The position numbers were made by a program, and so were the translations under genes. 64,000 nucleotides of DNA from Sphingopyxis macrogoltabida (GTDB lineage: Bacteria; Pseudomonadota; Alphaproteobacteria; Sphingomonadales; Sphingomonadaceae). This document shows positions 1 through 10,217 of the stretch, piece after piece. The notes under the pieces are model-generated. The model was not told the DNA's origin. It worked only from the letters and a program-made list of their open reading frames with translations, and did no database searches. The DNA lies in assembly GCF_001307295.1 (NCBI RefSeq), contig NZ_CP012700.1:1863001-1927000 (forward strand). The letters run 5' to 3'. Each line of letters begins with the position of its first letter. Position 1 is the stretch's first letter.

Positions 1-238
1 CGGCCTGCGGCTCTTCGTTGCGATGACCGCCGGCCACGTGCTGCTGAAGGTGCTGTCGGGCTTCGTGATCAACGGCTTCAACGCCGAGAATATCGCGATC
101 GGTTCGGTCGTATCGGTGCTCAGCTTCCTCCTGATGATCGGCATCAGCGCGCTCGAACTGCTCGTCGCCGGCATCCAGGCCTATGTTTTCGCCCTGTTGA
201 CCTCGCTTTACATCAACGACGCGGTCAACCTTCACTAA
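1..238 (+). CDS. atpB: F0F1 ATP synthase subunit a, C-terminal part (5' end outside window)
   Basis: The coding frame is open from the first base and ends at 238, so this is the C-terminal part (about 78 residues) of the membrane subunit a of ATP synthase. The third codon read here is the Arg of a GLRLF motif, which matches the essential stator Arg (aR210 of E. coli) that faces the c-ring. Two hydrophobic helices follow, ending in the family's typical QAYVFALLTSLYI segment. The residues after RLF are Val-Ala-Met rather than the Gly-Asn seen in E. coli. It is the first visible gene of the F0 cluster and sits 40 bp before atpE. Confidence 0.95.
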   Translation, partial: GLRLFVAMTAGHVLLKVLSGFVINGFNAENIAIGSVVSVLSFLLMIGISALELLVAGIQAYVFALLTSLYINDAVNLH

Positions 239-278
239 TCCGTTTTATAATAAACGCTTACACCCAAGGAGTATTACA

Positions 279-506
279 ATGGACGCAGAAGCAGCAAAGC
301 TGATCGGTGCAGGTCTCGCCGCAATCGGTGCCGGCATGGCCGCCATCGGCGTGGGCAACGTCTTCGGCAGCTTCCTCGAAAGCGCGCTGCGCAACCCGGC
401 AGCCGCCGACGGCCAGCAGGGCCGCCTGTTCATCGGCTTCGCCGCTGCCGAACTTCTCGGCCTGCTGGCGTTCGTCGTTGCGATGATCCTGCTCTTCGTC
501 GTCTGA
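279..506 (+). CDS. atpE: F0F1 ATP synthase subunit c
   Basis: A 75-residue proteolipid forming the rotor ring of F0. Two hydrophobic helices flank the polar loop R38-N39-P40, and E58 in the second helix (FAAAELLGLL) is the ion-carrying carboxylate. The glycine-rich first helix (GAGLAAIGAGMAAIGVG) is typical of c subunits. A clear AAGGAG ribosome binding site lies at about 267-272. I see no Na+-binding signature, so proton coupling is the likely mode, by inference. It lies between atpB and atpF', the usual alphaproteobacterial order. Confidence 0.97.
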   Translation: MDAEAAKLIGAGLAAIGAGMAAIGVGNVFGSFLESALRNPAAADGQQGRLFIGFAAAELLGLLAFVVAMILLFVV

Positions 507-589
507 TTTCAGCGACGACCGGCGGCGCCGGCTTTTCGGAGCCGGCGTTCGCCTGTGCAGGTTTTTCCAGATTTTAGGGTTCGCCTTTC

Positions 590-1090
590 ATGCCCCAGAT
601 AGCCCAGCTAACCGCTGACAATTGGTACCTTGCCTCGCAGCTTTTCTGGCTGCTGGTCGTCTTTGCCGGTATTTATATCGTCATCGGCCGCGGCATGCTG
701 CCCAAGATCGAAGCGACGGTGGACGCGCGCGACCGCAAGGTAGCTGACGATCTGGCGGCGGCAAAGGCGGCCCATGCCGCCGCCGACAACCTCGAAGAAA
801 GCTATCGCCAGCAAGGCGACGCGGCCCGCGCCGCTGCCCAGAAGGCGGTCTCCGACGCGAAGGACAAGGCTGCGAAAGACGCCGAAAAGCGTCTTGCCAA
901 GGTCGATGCCGAACTGGGCGACAAATTGTCGGCCGCCGAAGCCGAAGTCGCCAGCGCGCGCTCCTCGGCAATGGCCGAAATCGAATCGGTCGCGGCCGAG
1001 GCAGCGGGCGAACTGGTCGCCAAGCTGTCGGGCGTGAAAGTCGTCGCGGCGGATGCCAAGGCGGCAGTGAAGGCGGTGCTCCATGGCTAA
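590..1090 (+). CDS. atpF': F0F1 ATP synthase subunit b' (peripheral stalk)
   Basis: A 166-residue stalk subunit with one N-terminal membrane helix (about residues 14-35, FWLLVVFAGIYIVIGRGMLP) followed by a long Ala/Lys/Glu/Asp-rich helix that forms a coiled coil with subunit b. Alphaproteobacteria and cyanobacteria carry two diverged b-type genes; this is the first of the pair and has the IVIGRGMLPKIEATVDARDRK-type junction of b'. Its stop at 1088-1090 overlaps the start of atpF at 1083, so the two are probably translationally coupled, which fits assembly as a b'b heterodimer. Confidence 0.93.
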   Translation: MPQIAQLTADNWYLASQLFWLLVVFAGIYIVIGRGMLPKIEATVDARDRKVADDLAAAKAAHAAADNLEESYRQQGDAARAAAQKAVSDAKDKAAKDAEKRLAKVDAELGDKLSAAEAEVASARSSAMAEIESVAAEAAGELVAKLSGVKVVAADAKAAVKAVLHG

Positions 1091-1625
1091 TCCCCTGATC
1101 ATCCTGTCCGAAGCGGCAGGCGAAGCGCATGCCGATCCGACGGCGTTCGGCATGGATGCTACCGTCTGGGTGTCGATCGCGATGCTCGTCTTCATCGCCA
1201 TCCTGTTGTGGAAGGGCGTGCCCGCGATGATCGCGGGGATGCTCGACAAGCGGATCGCGGAGATTTCGAAGCAGCTCAATGAAGCCGAACAACTTCGTCT
1301 CGACGCCGAATCGCTGAAGGCGGAATATGAAGCAAAGCTCGCCGACGCGGCCAGGGAAGCCGACGAGATGCGGGTCCGCGCCGATGCCGAAGCCGAGGCG
1401 CTGGTCACCAAGGCCAAGGCCGATGCGACCGCGCTGATCGCGCGCCGCAAGCAGATGGCCGAAGATCGCATCGCCGCGGCCGAAGCCACCGCTCTCGCCG
1501 ACGTACGCAGCGCCGCCGCCAAGGCAGCGACCGAAGCCGCGGCGAAGCTGATCGCCGAAAAGCATGACGCCAAGGCCGACAAGGCGCTGGTCGATCAGGC
1601 GATCGCGGGGGTCGCCAAAAGCTGA
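1083..1625 (+). CDS. atpF: F0F1 ATP synthase subunit b (peripheral stalk)
   Basis: A 180-residue second stalk subunit. A membrane helix at about residues 28-44 (VWVSIAMLVFIAILLWKGVP) leads into the motif MIAGMLDKRIAEISKQL and a long charged coiled coil. It overlaps atpF' by 8 bp. The cluster ends here with a strong hairpin terminator; the F1 genes are not in this window, as expected for the split F0/F1 operons of alphaproteobacteria. Confidence 0.94.
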   Translation: MANPLIILSEAAGEAHADPTAFGMDATVWVSIAMLVFIAILLWKGVPAMIAGMLDKRIAEISKQLNEAEQLRLDAESLKAEYEAKLADAAREADEMRVRADAEAEALVTKAKADATALIARRKQMAEDRIAAAEATALADVRSAAAKAATEAAAKLIAEKHDAKADKALVDQAIAGVAKS

Positions 1626-1650
1626 TCCCGGCAACATCGTCGAAACAAGG

Positions 1651-1676
1651 CGCCCGCGGATTTCCGCGGGCGTTTT
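1651..1676 (+). terminator. Rho-independent terminator after the F0 atp operon
   Basis: A perfect 10-bp GC-rich inverted repeat (CGCCCGCGGA / TCCGCGGGCG, 2-nt loop) is followed directly by TTTT. It lies 25 bp after the atpF stop and before the oppositely oriented gene at 1685, so it could serve transcripts from both sides. Confidence 0.85.
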
Positions 1677-1684
1677 GCGATGGG

Positions 1685-2017
1685 CTACGGTGGAGAGTGA
1701 ATGACGGCTTCGGCGCACAACCCGTGGCATTCTTCAAAGAACGCCATGATAAGCCGCGCCCTCGCATCGGTTTCTGCCACGATGTCTTCTAGCGAAAGTA
1801 GAACCTCGTCGTCGGCGTTCGCGGCAATAATCCTGTCGGTTACCCGCAAGATATAGGACATTTCTCCAATCTCGGCTGGCAAATCACCATATTTTGGAAC
1901 GGAAAATGACAGCTGATCGCCAATTTGCGGGATAGTCCTCACATCGATAGAGCCCGACACACGACCATATGCGGTGCCGATACCCAGCAGGGATATGTCA
2001 ACATAAACCCGATGCAT
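1685..2017 (-). CDS. Hypothetical protein, 110 aa, AT-richer than its surroundings
   Basis: I do not recognise this 110-residue protein. It begins MHRVYVDISLLGIGTAYGR, is predicted soluble without membrane segments, and has a mixed beta-rich N-terminal half and an acidic helical C-terminal half. By eye its base composition is clearly lower in GC than all neighbouring genes and its third codon positions are less GC-biased, which suggests acquisition from elsewhere or relaxed selection. It stands alone on the minus strand between the atp terminator and the next minus-strand gene. The length and single ATG make it a plausible gene, but it could also be a non-functional remnant. Confidence 0.6.
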   Translation of the reverse strand: MHRVYVDISLLGIGTAYGRVSGSIDVRTIPQIGDQLSFSVPKYGDLPAEIGEMSYILRVTDRIIAANADDEVLLSLEDIVAETDARARLIMAFFEECHGLCAEAVIHSPP

Positions 2018-2109
2018 ATTGCCTTACTTCATTCTTGGAATGAAAGAGCGGCTTAGGTCCAAAAACCTAACGTTCCTTTCACCTCCAAGTGCCTGCATCC
2101 CACCCCGGC

Positions 2110-2688
2110 TCAGGCCGGCGGCACTTCCCACAGCATCAGCTTGGTCGCATGGACATTCTCGCGCGCCTTGTTGGCGTCGAGACGCGTCAGTTTCACGTCG
2201 CCTTTCAGCGCGCCCATTTCCAGCATCGCATCGATCACCACGACACCGCCCGCGCCGACCTCGATCTCGAAATCGGTCGGACGGGCAAGGCTTGCCTTGG
2301 CGGTCGCAGCGTGGATGCGGTGTGTTCCCGGCGCGACGTCGGCCACCAGCATTTGGCCCGACTTGATCTGCCCTTTGGCAGCGTCGTCGAGCGTGATGTC
2401 CATGCCCTGCAGCGCGGCGACGAAGCCTCGGCGCGTGATATAAATACGCGCCTTGCCCTCGGGCGCTTGCATCGCCCGCGCGTTGGCGACGGCCGCATCG
2501 TCGGCCTTGGCGCCGCCCTTGTTGCTCGACAGGGCCCAGAAACAGAAGATGACGACGCCGCCGATCAGCAGCACCGAAAGGATCAGCAAGGTGCCCGGCG
2601 AAAAGATGCTGGCGAGCGATGGCCCCATGAAGGCCCCGAAAATGGCTGCGAGGAAAATGATCGTCAGCCACATTGCGTTCTTGCTCAT
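2110..2688 (-). CDS. Hypothetical inner-membrane protein, 192 aa
   Basis: Two hydrophobic helices occupy the N-terminal about 55 residues (AMWLTIIFLAAIFGAFMGP and LLILSVLLIGGVVIFCFWAL). After an Ala/Asp-rich linker comes a soluble domain of about 120 residues, rich in beta strands, with a segment DVAPGTHRIHAATAKA resembling carboxy-terminal domains of proteins that carry a PEGA/DUF2846-like fold; this resemblance is a weak impression. It starts 12 bp after the carbonic anhydrase stop on the same strand, so the two are probably co-transcribed. Function unknown. Confidence 0.75.
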   Translation of the reverse strand: MSKNAMWLTIIFLAAIFGAFMGPSLASIFSPGTLLILSVLLIGGVVIFCFWALSSNKGGAKADDAAVANARAMQAPEGKARIYITRRGFVAALQGMDITLDDAAKGQIKSGQMLVADVAPGTHRIHAATAKASLARPTDFEIEVGAGGVVVIDAMLEMGALKGDVKLTRLDANKARENVHATKLMLWEVPPA

Positions 2689-2700
2689 GCCGTCCTCCTG

Positions 2701-3339
2701 TTATGCCGGGGCGAATTCTCCCGTCGCTTCGTCCATCACATGCAATATGCCGTCGCTGATCGCAAAAAATGCGCCGCGCAGTTTTAACGTGCCGCGCTTT
2801 TCCTTCTCCTGGATACAGGGGAAGGTGCGCAGATTGTCTATGCTGACGCGCACAGCCGCCATTTCCATCGCGCGGCCTGCGGTACGGTTGTCGAAATCGG
2901 GATATTCGGCGCGGATCCCGGCGCTCGCTTCGTCGAGCAGGGCGATCCAGTCGGCAATGAAACCGCCGCGGCCCGGTTCGGCGCCCTCCATCGAGCGGTG
3001 CAGCGCGGCGTGGCAGCCGCCGCACAGGCCGTGCCCCATCACGACGATTTCCTCGACCTTCAGAAACTGCACTGCGAATTCAAGCGCGGCCGACACGCCG
3101 TGACGCCCCGGCGTCGTCTCGAACGGCGGCACCAGCGCCGCGACGTTGCGCACGACGAAGATTTCGCCGGGGTTGGTATCGAAAATCTGCGACGGTTCGG
3201 ATCGGCTGTCCGAACAGGCGATGACCATCACCCTGGGCGACTGGCCCTCTGCAAGCTGTTTCCAGCGTTCGCGTTGTTCCGCCCAACCGCCGTTACGGAA
3301 ACGCCGGTATCCCTCGATCATGTCTGCAAAGTGAGTCAT
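2701..3339 (-). CDS. Beta-class carbonic anhydrase
   Basis: A 212-residue zinc enzyme catalysing reversible hydration of CO2 to bicarbonate in the cytoplasm. The zinc and catalytic residues of the family are visible: C42 and D44-x-R in ACSDSR, and H103 and C106 in MGHGLCGG. Length and the FVVRNVA segment fit the bacterial beta class. It is the first gene of a two-gene minus-strand unit with the downstream membrane protein and is divergent from lipA, 62 bp away. Confidence 0.93.
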   Translation of the reverse strand: MTHFADMIEGYRRFRNGGWAEQRERWKQLAEGQSPRVMVIACSDSRSEPSQIFDTNPGEIFVVRNVAALVPPFETTPGRHGVSAALEFAVQFLKVEEIVVMGHGLCGGCHAALHRSMEGAEPGRGGFIADWIALLDEASAGIRAEYPDFDNRTAGRAMEMAAVRVSIDNLRTFPCIQEKEKRGTLKLRGAFFAISDGILHVMDEATGEFAPA

Positions 3340-3401
3340 GGACGCGCCTTAGCATAGGATGCGAGGTTGAGAAGAGGCGCCTGCGCGACTATGTGGGCGA
3401 A

Positions 3402-4337
3402 ATGAACGCTCCCGCACAGCCAGCCACCACGCCAAGCCAGCGCAGCCGCAAGCCCGACTGGATCCGCGTCAAGGCGCCGACCAGTCCCGGCTATGCCGAA
3501 ACGCGCAAGCTGATGCGCGAACTCAACCTGCATACGGTTTGCGAGGAAGCGGCGTGCCCGAACATCGGCGAATGCTGGACCAAGAAGCATGCGACGGTGA
3601 TGATCCTCGGCGACACCTGCACGCGGGCCTGCGCCTTCTGCAACGTCAAGACTGGCATGCCGCGCCCCGTCGACCTGCTCGAGCCCGAGCATACCGCGAT
3701 CGCCGCGGCGAAGATGGGGCTCAGCCACATCGTCATCACCTCGGTCGACCGCGACGACCTGCCCGATGGCGGCGCGGGCCATTTCGTCAAGGTGATCAAC
3801 GCGCTGCGCCGCGAAACGCCGAAGACGACGATCGAGATCCTGACGCCCGACTTTCGCAACAAGCCCGAAAGTGCGGTCGCGGCGATCGTCGATGCGCGGC
3901 CCGACGTCTATAATCACAATCTCGAAACCGTGCCGCGGCTCTATCCGACGATCCGTCCGGGCGCGCGCTATTATGCGTCGCTGCGCCTGCTCGAAAGCGT
4001 CAAGCGCCGCGATCCGTCGATCTTCACCAAGTCGGGGATCATGCTCGGGCTCGGGGAGGAACGGATGGAGGTCCATCAGGTGATGGATGACATGCGCAGC
4101 GCCGACATCGACTTCATGACGATGGGGCAATATCTGCAACCGACGCCGCGGCACGCCAAGGTGATCGACTTCGTGACGCCGCAGGCGTTCGACAGCTATG
4201 CCCAGATCGCGCGCGCCAAGGGCTTCCTGCAGGTCGCATCGTCGCCGCTCACCCGCTCAAGCTATCACGCGGGCGACGATTTCGAGCGCATGCGCGCCGC
4301 GCGCGAGGCGCAACTGGCGCGCGCCAGGGCGGACTGA
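3402..4337 (+). CDS. lipA: Lipoyl synthase
   Basis: A radical-SAM enzyme of 311 residues that inserts two sulfur atoms into protein-bound octanoyl groups to make lipoate. Both iron-sulfur cluster motifs are present: the auxiliary cluster cysteines C47, C52 and C58 ([12 protein letters not shown]) and the radical-SAM triad C73, C77 and C80 (CTRACAFC). An in-frame ATG 9 bp upstream (3393) is possible; I prefer 3402 (MNAPAQPA). It is followed 7 bp later by ratA, a common pairing in sphingomonads. Confidence 0.97.
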   Translation: MNAPAQPATTPSQRSRKPDWIRVKAPTSPGYAETRKLMRELNLHTVCEEAACPNIGECWTKKHATVMILGDTCTRACAFCNVKTGMPRPVDLLEPEHTAIAAAKMGLSHIVITSVDRDDLPDGGAGHFVKVINALRRETPKTTIEILTPDFRNKPESAVAAIVDARPDVYNHNLETVPRLYPTIRPGARYYASLRLLESVKRRDPSIFTKSGIMLGLGEERMEVHQVMDDMRSADIDFMTMGQYLQPTPRHAKVIDFVTPQAFDSYAQIARAKGFLQVASSPLTRSSYHAGDDFERMRAAREAQLARARAD

Positions 4338-4344
4338 CGCCGCG

Positions 4345-4824
4345 TTGCCGAGGCACCACGAAAGCCGCGTCCTGCCGTACAGCGCCGACCAGATGTTCGC
4401 GCTGGTCAGCGACATTGCGCATTATCCCGACTTCCTGCCGTGGGTGATCGCGCTCCGCATCCGTAGCGAGAGCGAGGAAGAGGCGGTCGCCGACATGATC
4501 GTCGGCTTCAAGGGATTGCGCGAAAGCTTTTCGTGCCGTGTCCACAAACAGCGGCCGAGCGACGTGTCGGTCAGCTATATCGACGGGCCGATGCGCCATC
4601 TCAGCAACGAATGGCATTTCGAGCCGACCGACGATGGCGGCTGCCGCGTCGATTTCATGGTCGATTTCTCGTTCCGCAGCCGGGTTTTCGAAACGCTGGC
4701 GGGACAGATGTTCGACAAGGCGCTGCGCAAGATGATCGCGGCGTTCGAGGCGCGGGCGGACGAACTTTATGCGGCGGGGAGGGCGATATCCTCAGACGGC
4801 CGCAGCGCATCCTTGCCGGGCTGA
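4345..4824 (+). CDS. ratA: RatA / Coq10-type START-domain protein
   Basis: About 159 residues with the SRPBCC/START fold of the RatA and Coq10 family (PYSADQMFALVSDIAHYPDFLPW, then DFSFRSRVFETLAGQMFDKALRKMIAAFEARA). Members bind polyprenyl lipids such as ubiquinone; E. coli RatA was described as a 50S-binding toxin, but the Coq10-like role in ubiquinone delivery is at least as likely. No ATG is available, so TTG at 4345, just after lipA, is the probable start. The last 58 bp overlap the convergent pncC gene, encoding the non-conserved tail AISSDGRSASLPG. Confidence 0.85.
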   Translation: MPRHHESRVLPYSADQMFALVSDIAHYPDFLPWVIALRIRSESEEEAVADMIVGFKGLRESFSCRVHKQRPSDVSVSYIDGPMRHLSNEWHFEPTDDGGCRVDFMVDFSFRSRVFETLAGQMFDKALRKMIAAFEARADELYAAGRAISSDGRSASLPG

Positions 4825-5324
4825 AGCAGTTCGAGCGCGAACATCGTCGCGTGATGGCGGATGCCCGCGCGGTCGCCGTCTTCGAAGAAGACGCGCTGGG
4901 TGAAGTAATCGTCGGGATCTTGCCCACGCACCGCGCGCGCGAAAACGACGGTTCCCACCGGCTTCTTCTCCGACCCGCCGCCGGGGCCCGCGATCCCGGT
5001 AATAGCGACCGCGACATCGGCGTCGCTGTTCGCCAGCGCCCCTGCCGCCATCGCCCACGCCGTCGCGAGCGACACTTCGCCGAAGGTTTCGATGATTTCG
5101 CTACTGACGTCGAGCTGGCGCTTCTTCGCTTCGCCCGAATAGGTGACGAAACCGGCGCTGAACACGTCCGAACTGCCGGCGATGTCGGTCAGCGCGACCG
5201 CGACCATGCCGCCGGTGCAGCTTTCGGCGACCGCGATCTTGCGGCCGGCGGCGCGGTTTTCGGCGAGCACGGCAGTGGCAAGATCGTCGCGCGCGGCAAG
5301 GCGCGTTTCAAAGTCGGACGGCAC
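4767..5324 (-). CDS. pncC: Nicotinamide-nucleotide amidohydrolase (CinA C-terminal family)
   Basis: A 185-residue stand-alone CinA C-terminal domain, which deamidates nicotinamide mononucleotide in NAD recycling. The family's signature AVAESCTGGMVA (about residues 31-42) and ITGIAGPGGGSEKKPVGTV are both present. It follows ispDF by 4 bp on the minus strand and so is probably translated from the same message. Its 3' end runs 58 bp into the opposite gene ratA. Confidence 0.92.
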   Translation of the reverse strand: MPSDFETRLAARDDLATAVLAENRAAGRKIAVAESCTGGMVAVALTDIAGSSDVFSAGFVTYSGEAKKRQLDVSSEIIETFGEVSLATAWAMAAGALANSDADVAVAITGIAGPGGGSEKKPVGTVVFARAVRGQDPDDYFTQRVFFEDGDRAGIRHHATMFALELLQPGKDALRPSEDIALPAA

Positions 5325-5328
5325 GGGG

Positions 5329-6510
5329 TCAATTCTCCGGAAGTTGCAGCGTAGCGACGGCCTGGGCGGCGATCCCCTCGCGGCGGCCGGTGAAGCCCAG
5401 CCGCTCGGTCGTTGTTGCCTTCACACTAACCCGCACGGGGGAAATCGCAAGGATTTCGGCGATGCGTTCGCGGATCGCAGTGCGGTGCGGGCCGATTTTG
5501 GGCGCTTCGGCGATGATGGTCAGGTCGATATGCCCGATCCGCCCGCCGCGGGCGGCGACACGTTCGGCCGCGAAGGACAGGAAGCGGTGCGACGCCGCGC
5601 CGCGCCATTGCGGATCGCTCGGCGGGAAATGATCGCCGATGTCGCCTTCGCCGAGCGCGCCAAGCAGCGCGTCGGTGAGCGCATGAAGTGCGACGTCGGC
5701 ATCGCTATGGCCTTCAAGTCCATGACTATGCTCGATTTCCAGTCCGCCGATCCACAGCGGCTTGTCGGCAACCAGACGGTGCACATCATAACCCATGCCC
5801 ACCGCGGTCTGCATCATGACATTGCTCCCCAATAGTCCCGACAGGATCGCCATATCGTCGGCATATGTCAGTTTGTGGAGCCTTGCATCGCCCTCGACCG
5901 CAGTGACGCCGACGCCAAGCCGCCGCACAATTTGCGCGTCGTCGGTTGCCGAACCGTCGCGCGCGGCCGTGTGCGCATGGCGCAATGTCCCCAAATGAAA
6001 CGCCTGCGGCGTCTGCACCCGCGCCAGCGCGCCGCGATCGACGACCGCGCCCGCTTCGCCATCCGCCTGTTCGACAAGTGTATCGGGGACGGGCAGCGTC
6101 GGGATGGCTGCCTTGGCGCCATCCTTTAGCGCATCGAGCAGCCGGTCGATCACCACCGCCGACACACCGGGCCGCGCGGCATCGTGCACCAGCACCAACG
6201 CGTCATCGTCCCGGTCGGCGAGGGCCGCGAGGGCGTTGGCTACCGAATCCTGCCGTTCCGCGCCCGGCACGGCGATTTCCCACCCCGCCGGCAGCGGCCC
6301 GATCGCCGCAGCGACGTCTTCGCTTGCGACCAGCACGCCCGCCGCAATCGCTTCATGCGCCGCCAAGGCGTCGAGGCTCCAGCGCAGCACTGGCTTGCCC
6401 GCCAGCTCCGCGAGTTGTTTCGGCAATTCGAATCCCGCGCGCTTACCCAGACCGCCGGCCAGCAATATGGCGACGACACGCGGGGCAGGGGAGGATGCGG
6501 ACTCGTTCAT
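5329..6510 (-). CDS. ispDF: Bifunctional IspD/IspF, MEP isoprenoid pathway
   Basis: A 393-residue fusion. Residues about 10-230 form the IspD cytidylyltransferase (AILLAGGLGKRAGFELPKQL nucleotide-binding loop), which joins CTP to methylerythritol phosphate. Residues about 234-393 form IspF, the 2,4-cyclodiphosphate synthase, with metal ligands D242 and H244 (GYDVHRL) and H276. Fused IspDF is common in alphaproteobacteria, and its divergent position next to dusB-ntrBC is a familiar arrangement. Confidence 0.97.
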   Translation of the reverse strand: MNESASSPAPRVVAILLAGGLGKRAGFELPKQLAELAGKPVLRWSLDALAAHEAIAAGVLVASEDVAAAIGPLPAGWEIAVPGAERQDSVANALAALADRDDDALVLVHDAARPGVSAVVIDRLLDALKDGAKAAIPTLPVPDTLVEQADGEAGAVVDRGALARVQTPQAFHLGTLRHAHTAARDGSATDDAQIVRRLGVGVTAVEGDARLHKLTYADDMAILSGLLGSNVMMQTAVGMGYDVHRLVADKPLWIGGLEIEHSHGLEGHSDADVALHALTDALLGALGEGDIGDHFPPSDPQWRGAASHRFLSFAAERVAARGGRIGHIDLTIIAEAPKIGPHRTAIRERIAEILAISPVRVSVKATTTERLGFTGRREGIAAQAVATLQLPEN

Positions 6511-6606
6511 CGCCCGCGCGGTTAGCGCAGCATCGGCTTGCGGGGAAGCGGCTTAGCGTGTAGGGGCGTGCTCAATTTTTAGGCAATCCGACGAAAGCTC
6601 CCCGCC

Positions 6607-7605
6607 ATGGCGCCGCTGCGGCCCATCCAGATCGGCAACATCACCATCGCGGATCCGGTGATCCTCGCGCCGATGACGGGCGTCTCCGACCTGCCGTTCC
6701 GCAAGCTCGTTCGCTATTATGGCTCGGGGCTCAACGTCACCGAAATGATTGCCAGCCAGGCTGCGATCCGCGAAACGCGCCAGTCGATCCAGAAAGCCGC
6801 ATGGGATCCGGTCGAGGAGCCGGTATCGATGCAGCTCGTCGGCTGCACCCCCTATGAAATGGGCGAAGCGGCGAAGCTCAACGAAGATCGCGGCGCCGCG
6901 ATCATCGACATCAACATGGGCTGCCCGGTGCGCAAGGTCACCAATGGCGATGCGGGTTCGGCGCTGATGCGCGACCTGAAGCTCGCCGCCGCCCTCATCG
7001 ATAGCTGCGTGAAAGCGGTGTCGGTCCCGGTTACGGTCAAGATGCGCATGGGCTGGTGCCACGACAGCCTGAACGCCCCCGAACTCGCCCATATCGCCGA
7101 GGATCTCGGCGCCAAGCTGGTGACGGTTCATGGCCGGACGCGGAACCAGATGTACCGCGGCGAAGCCGACTGGCGTTTCATCCGCACCGTCAAGGACGCG
7201 GTATCGATCCCCGTCATCGTCAACGGCGACATCTGCTCGTCCGACGACGCCAAGGCCGCGCTCGCGCAGAGCGGCGCCGATGGCGTCATGATCGGCCGTG
7301 GCGCTTATGGCCGGCCTTGGCTGCTCGGACAGGTGATCGCGGCGCTACGCGGCGAAGTCGAGCGGCCCGATCCGGGTATCGACGAACAATATGACGTCAT
7401 TACATCGCACTACCGCGCGATGATCGACCATTATGGCGAGATGACCGGGGTCAATATGGCGCGCAAGCATCTTGGCTGGTACGTCAAGGGGCTGCACGGC
7501 TCGGCCGAGTTCCGCAACAAGGTCAATCAGATCCCGACCAGCCGCGGCGTGCTCGACGCGCTCGAGGAATTCTACGGCCCGCATCTGACCAAGGCCGCCG
7601 CGTGA
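6607..7605 (+). CDS. dusB: tRNA-dihydrouridine synthase B
   Basis: A 332-residue FMN enzyme that reduces uridine in tRNA to dihydrouridine. The N-terminal [13 protein letters not shown] motif and [10 protein letters not shown] with catalytic C106 are typical; the TIM barrel is followed by the C-terminal helical domain. It heads the dusB-ntrB-ntrC-ntrY-ntrX cluster, overlapping ntrB by 4 bp (GTGA), in the position called nifR3 in older literature. No strong ribosome binding site is visible before the ATG at 6607. Confidence 0.96.
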   Translation: MAPLRPIQIGNITIADPVILAPMTGVSDLPFRKLVRYYGSGLNVTEMIASQAAIRETRQSIQKAAWDPVEEPVSMQLVGCTPYEMGEAAKLNEDRGAAIIDINMGCPVRKVTNGDAGSALMRDLKLAAALIDSCVKAVSVPVTVKMRMGWCHDSLNAPELAHIAEDLGAKLVTVHGRTRNQMYRGEADWRFIRTVKDAVSIPVIVNGDICSSDDAKAALAQSGADGVMIGRGAYGRPWLLGQVIAALRGEVERPDPGIDEQYDVITSHYRAMIDHYGEMTGVNMARKHLGWYVKGLHGSAEFRNKVNQIPTSRGVLDALEEFYGPHLTKAAA

Positions 7606-8695
7606 GCGCGCTCACGTCGAGCATCCCGACCTTCGATCACGACGAGTTGATCCAGTCGCACCCGATCGCGACGCTGATGATCGACAAGGGCGGGGTGATA
7701 TTGTTCGTCAACGCCGCCGCCGAACAGCTTTGCAACGTCGGCCGCGCCGCGATGGTCGGCCGCGTCGTCTATGACGTGATCAGCATGGACCGCAGCTATC
7801 GCCAGCGGATGAACGATCCCGGCTATTCGGCGCTGTTCGCGCATCGCGCCGAAATTTCGGTCGGCGCCCGCCGTTCGATCTTCGTCGACATGCAGATGGT
7901 GTCCTATGGCCAGAGCGGCCACCGCATCCTCGCGCTGGTGCCGTCGCAGAATGAGGCCGAGCTGATGGGCGGTGCGATCGGGCGCTCGGGACGCGCCGCC
8001 GGCGCCGCGGCATCGATGCTGGCGCACGAGATCAAGAACCCGCTCGCCGGCATCAAGGGGGCTGCGCAACTGCTCGCGCGCAAGACCGACGCCAGCGGCG
8101 AACGCTTCACCACGCTGATCTGCGCCGAGGTCGACCGCATCACGACGCTGATCGACCAGATGGAGCATTTTTCGCGCGGTCAACCGATCGCCTGCTCGGC
8201 GATCAATCTCTATCAGGCGATCCATCAGGCGATGGAGGCGGTGCGCGCGCGGCAATTGCCCGATATCCGCTTCGTCGAGGATTTCGATCCATCGCTGCCG
8301 CTGGTGCTGGGCAACCATGACGCCATGGTGCAAATATTGCTCAACCTCGTCACCAACGGGTGCGAGGCGCTGAGCGGCCAGCGGGACGGCACGGTGCGCA
8401 TCGCGACCGCTTATCGTCACGGGCTGTCGATCGACAACGGCGATGGGCGCGGCCGCATCGCATTGCCGATCGAGGTCAGCGTCAGCGACAACGGGCCGGG
8501 CGTCCCCGCAGAGATTCGCGGCGACCTGTTCGATCCCTTTGTCACCACGAAACGCGAGGGGCGCGGGCTCGGTCTTGCACTCGTCGCCAAGCTGGCGCGC
8601 GATATGGGCGGCACGGTCCAGCATATGCGCGACGGTGAATGGACGCGCTTCCGCATCCACCTGCCTGCCGCGCCGGCGGGGAAGGGGGGCGCCCG

Positions 8696-8699
<4 letters not shown>
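7602..8699 (+). CDS. ntrB: Nitrogen-regulation sensor histidine kinase NtrB (GlnL)
   Basis: A 365-residue soluble two-component kinase. It has an N-terminal PAS domain (about residues 15-115), a HisKA segment with phospho-accepting H142 in [12 protein letters not shown], and a C-terminal ATPase domain with the N box ([12 protein letters not shown]), DNGPGVP and GLGLAL G boxes. In the known pathway PII protein controls its kinase/phosphatase balance and it acts on NtrC. The GTG start overlaps the dusB stop; the stop overlaps the GTG of ntrC. Confidence 0.95.
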
Positions 8700-10114
<1,415 letters not shown>

Positions 10115-10217
10115 TCCGCTCCGCGCCCGGTTCGACCGGGCGGAAATCGGGCCGATCGAACCGCGAAACGCACTTTGTGTGTTTTCTATGCAACAGGTTT
10201 GTCGTAACGCAGCAACA

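Noticed and set aside
608..1582. Long minus-strand open frames opposite atpF' and atpF
   Set aside because: They mirror the Ala/Lys-rich coiled-coil genes on the plus strand, have no family features, and reflect high GC.
4345..4824. RatA as half of a ratAB toxin-antitoxin module
   Set aside because: No ratB/antitoxin gene is adjacent; the Coq10-like START reading explains the protein without a toxin role.
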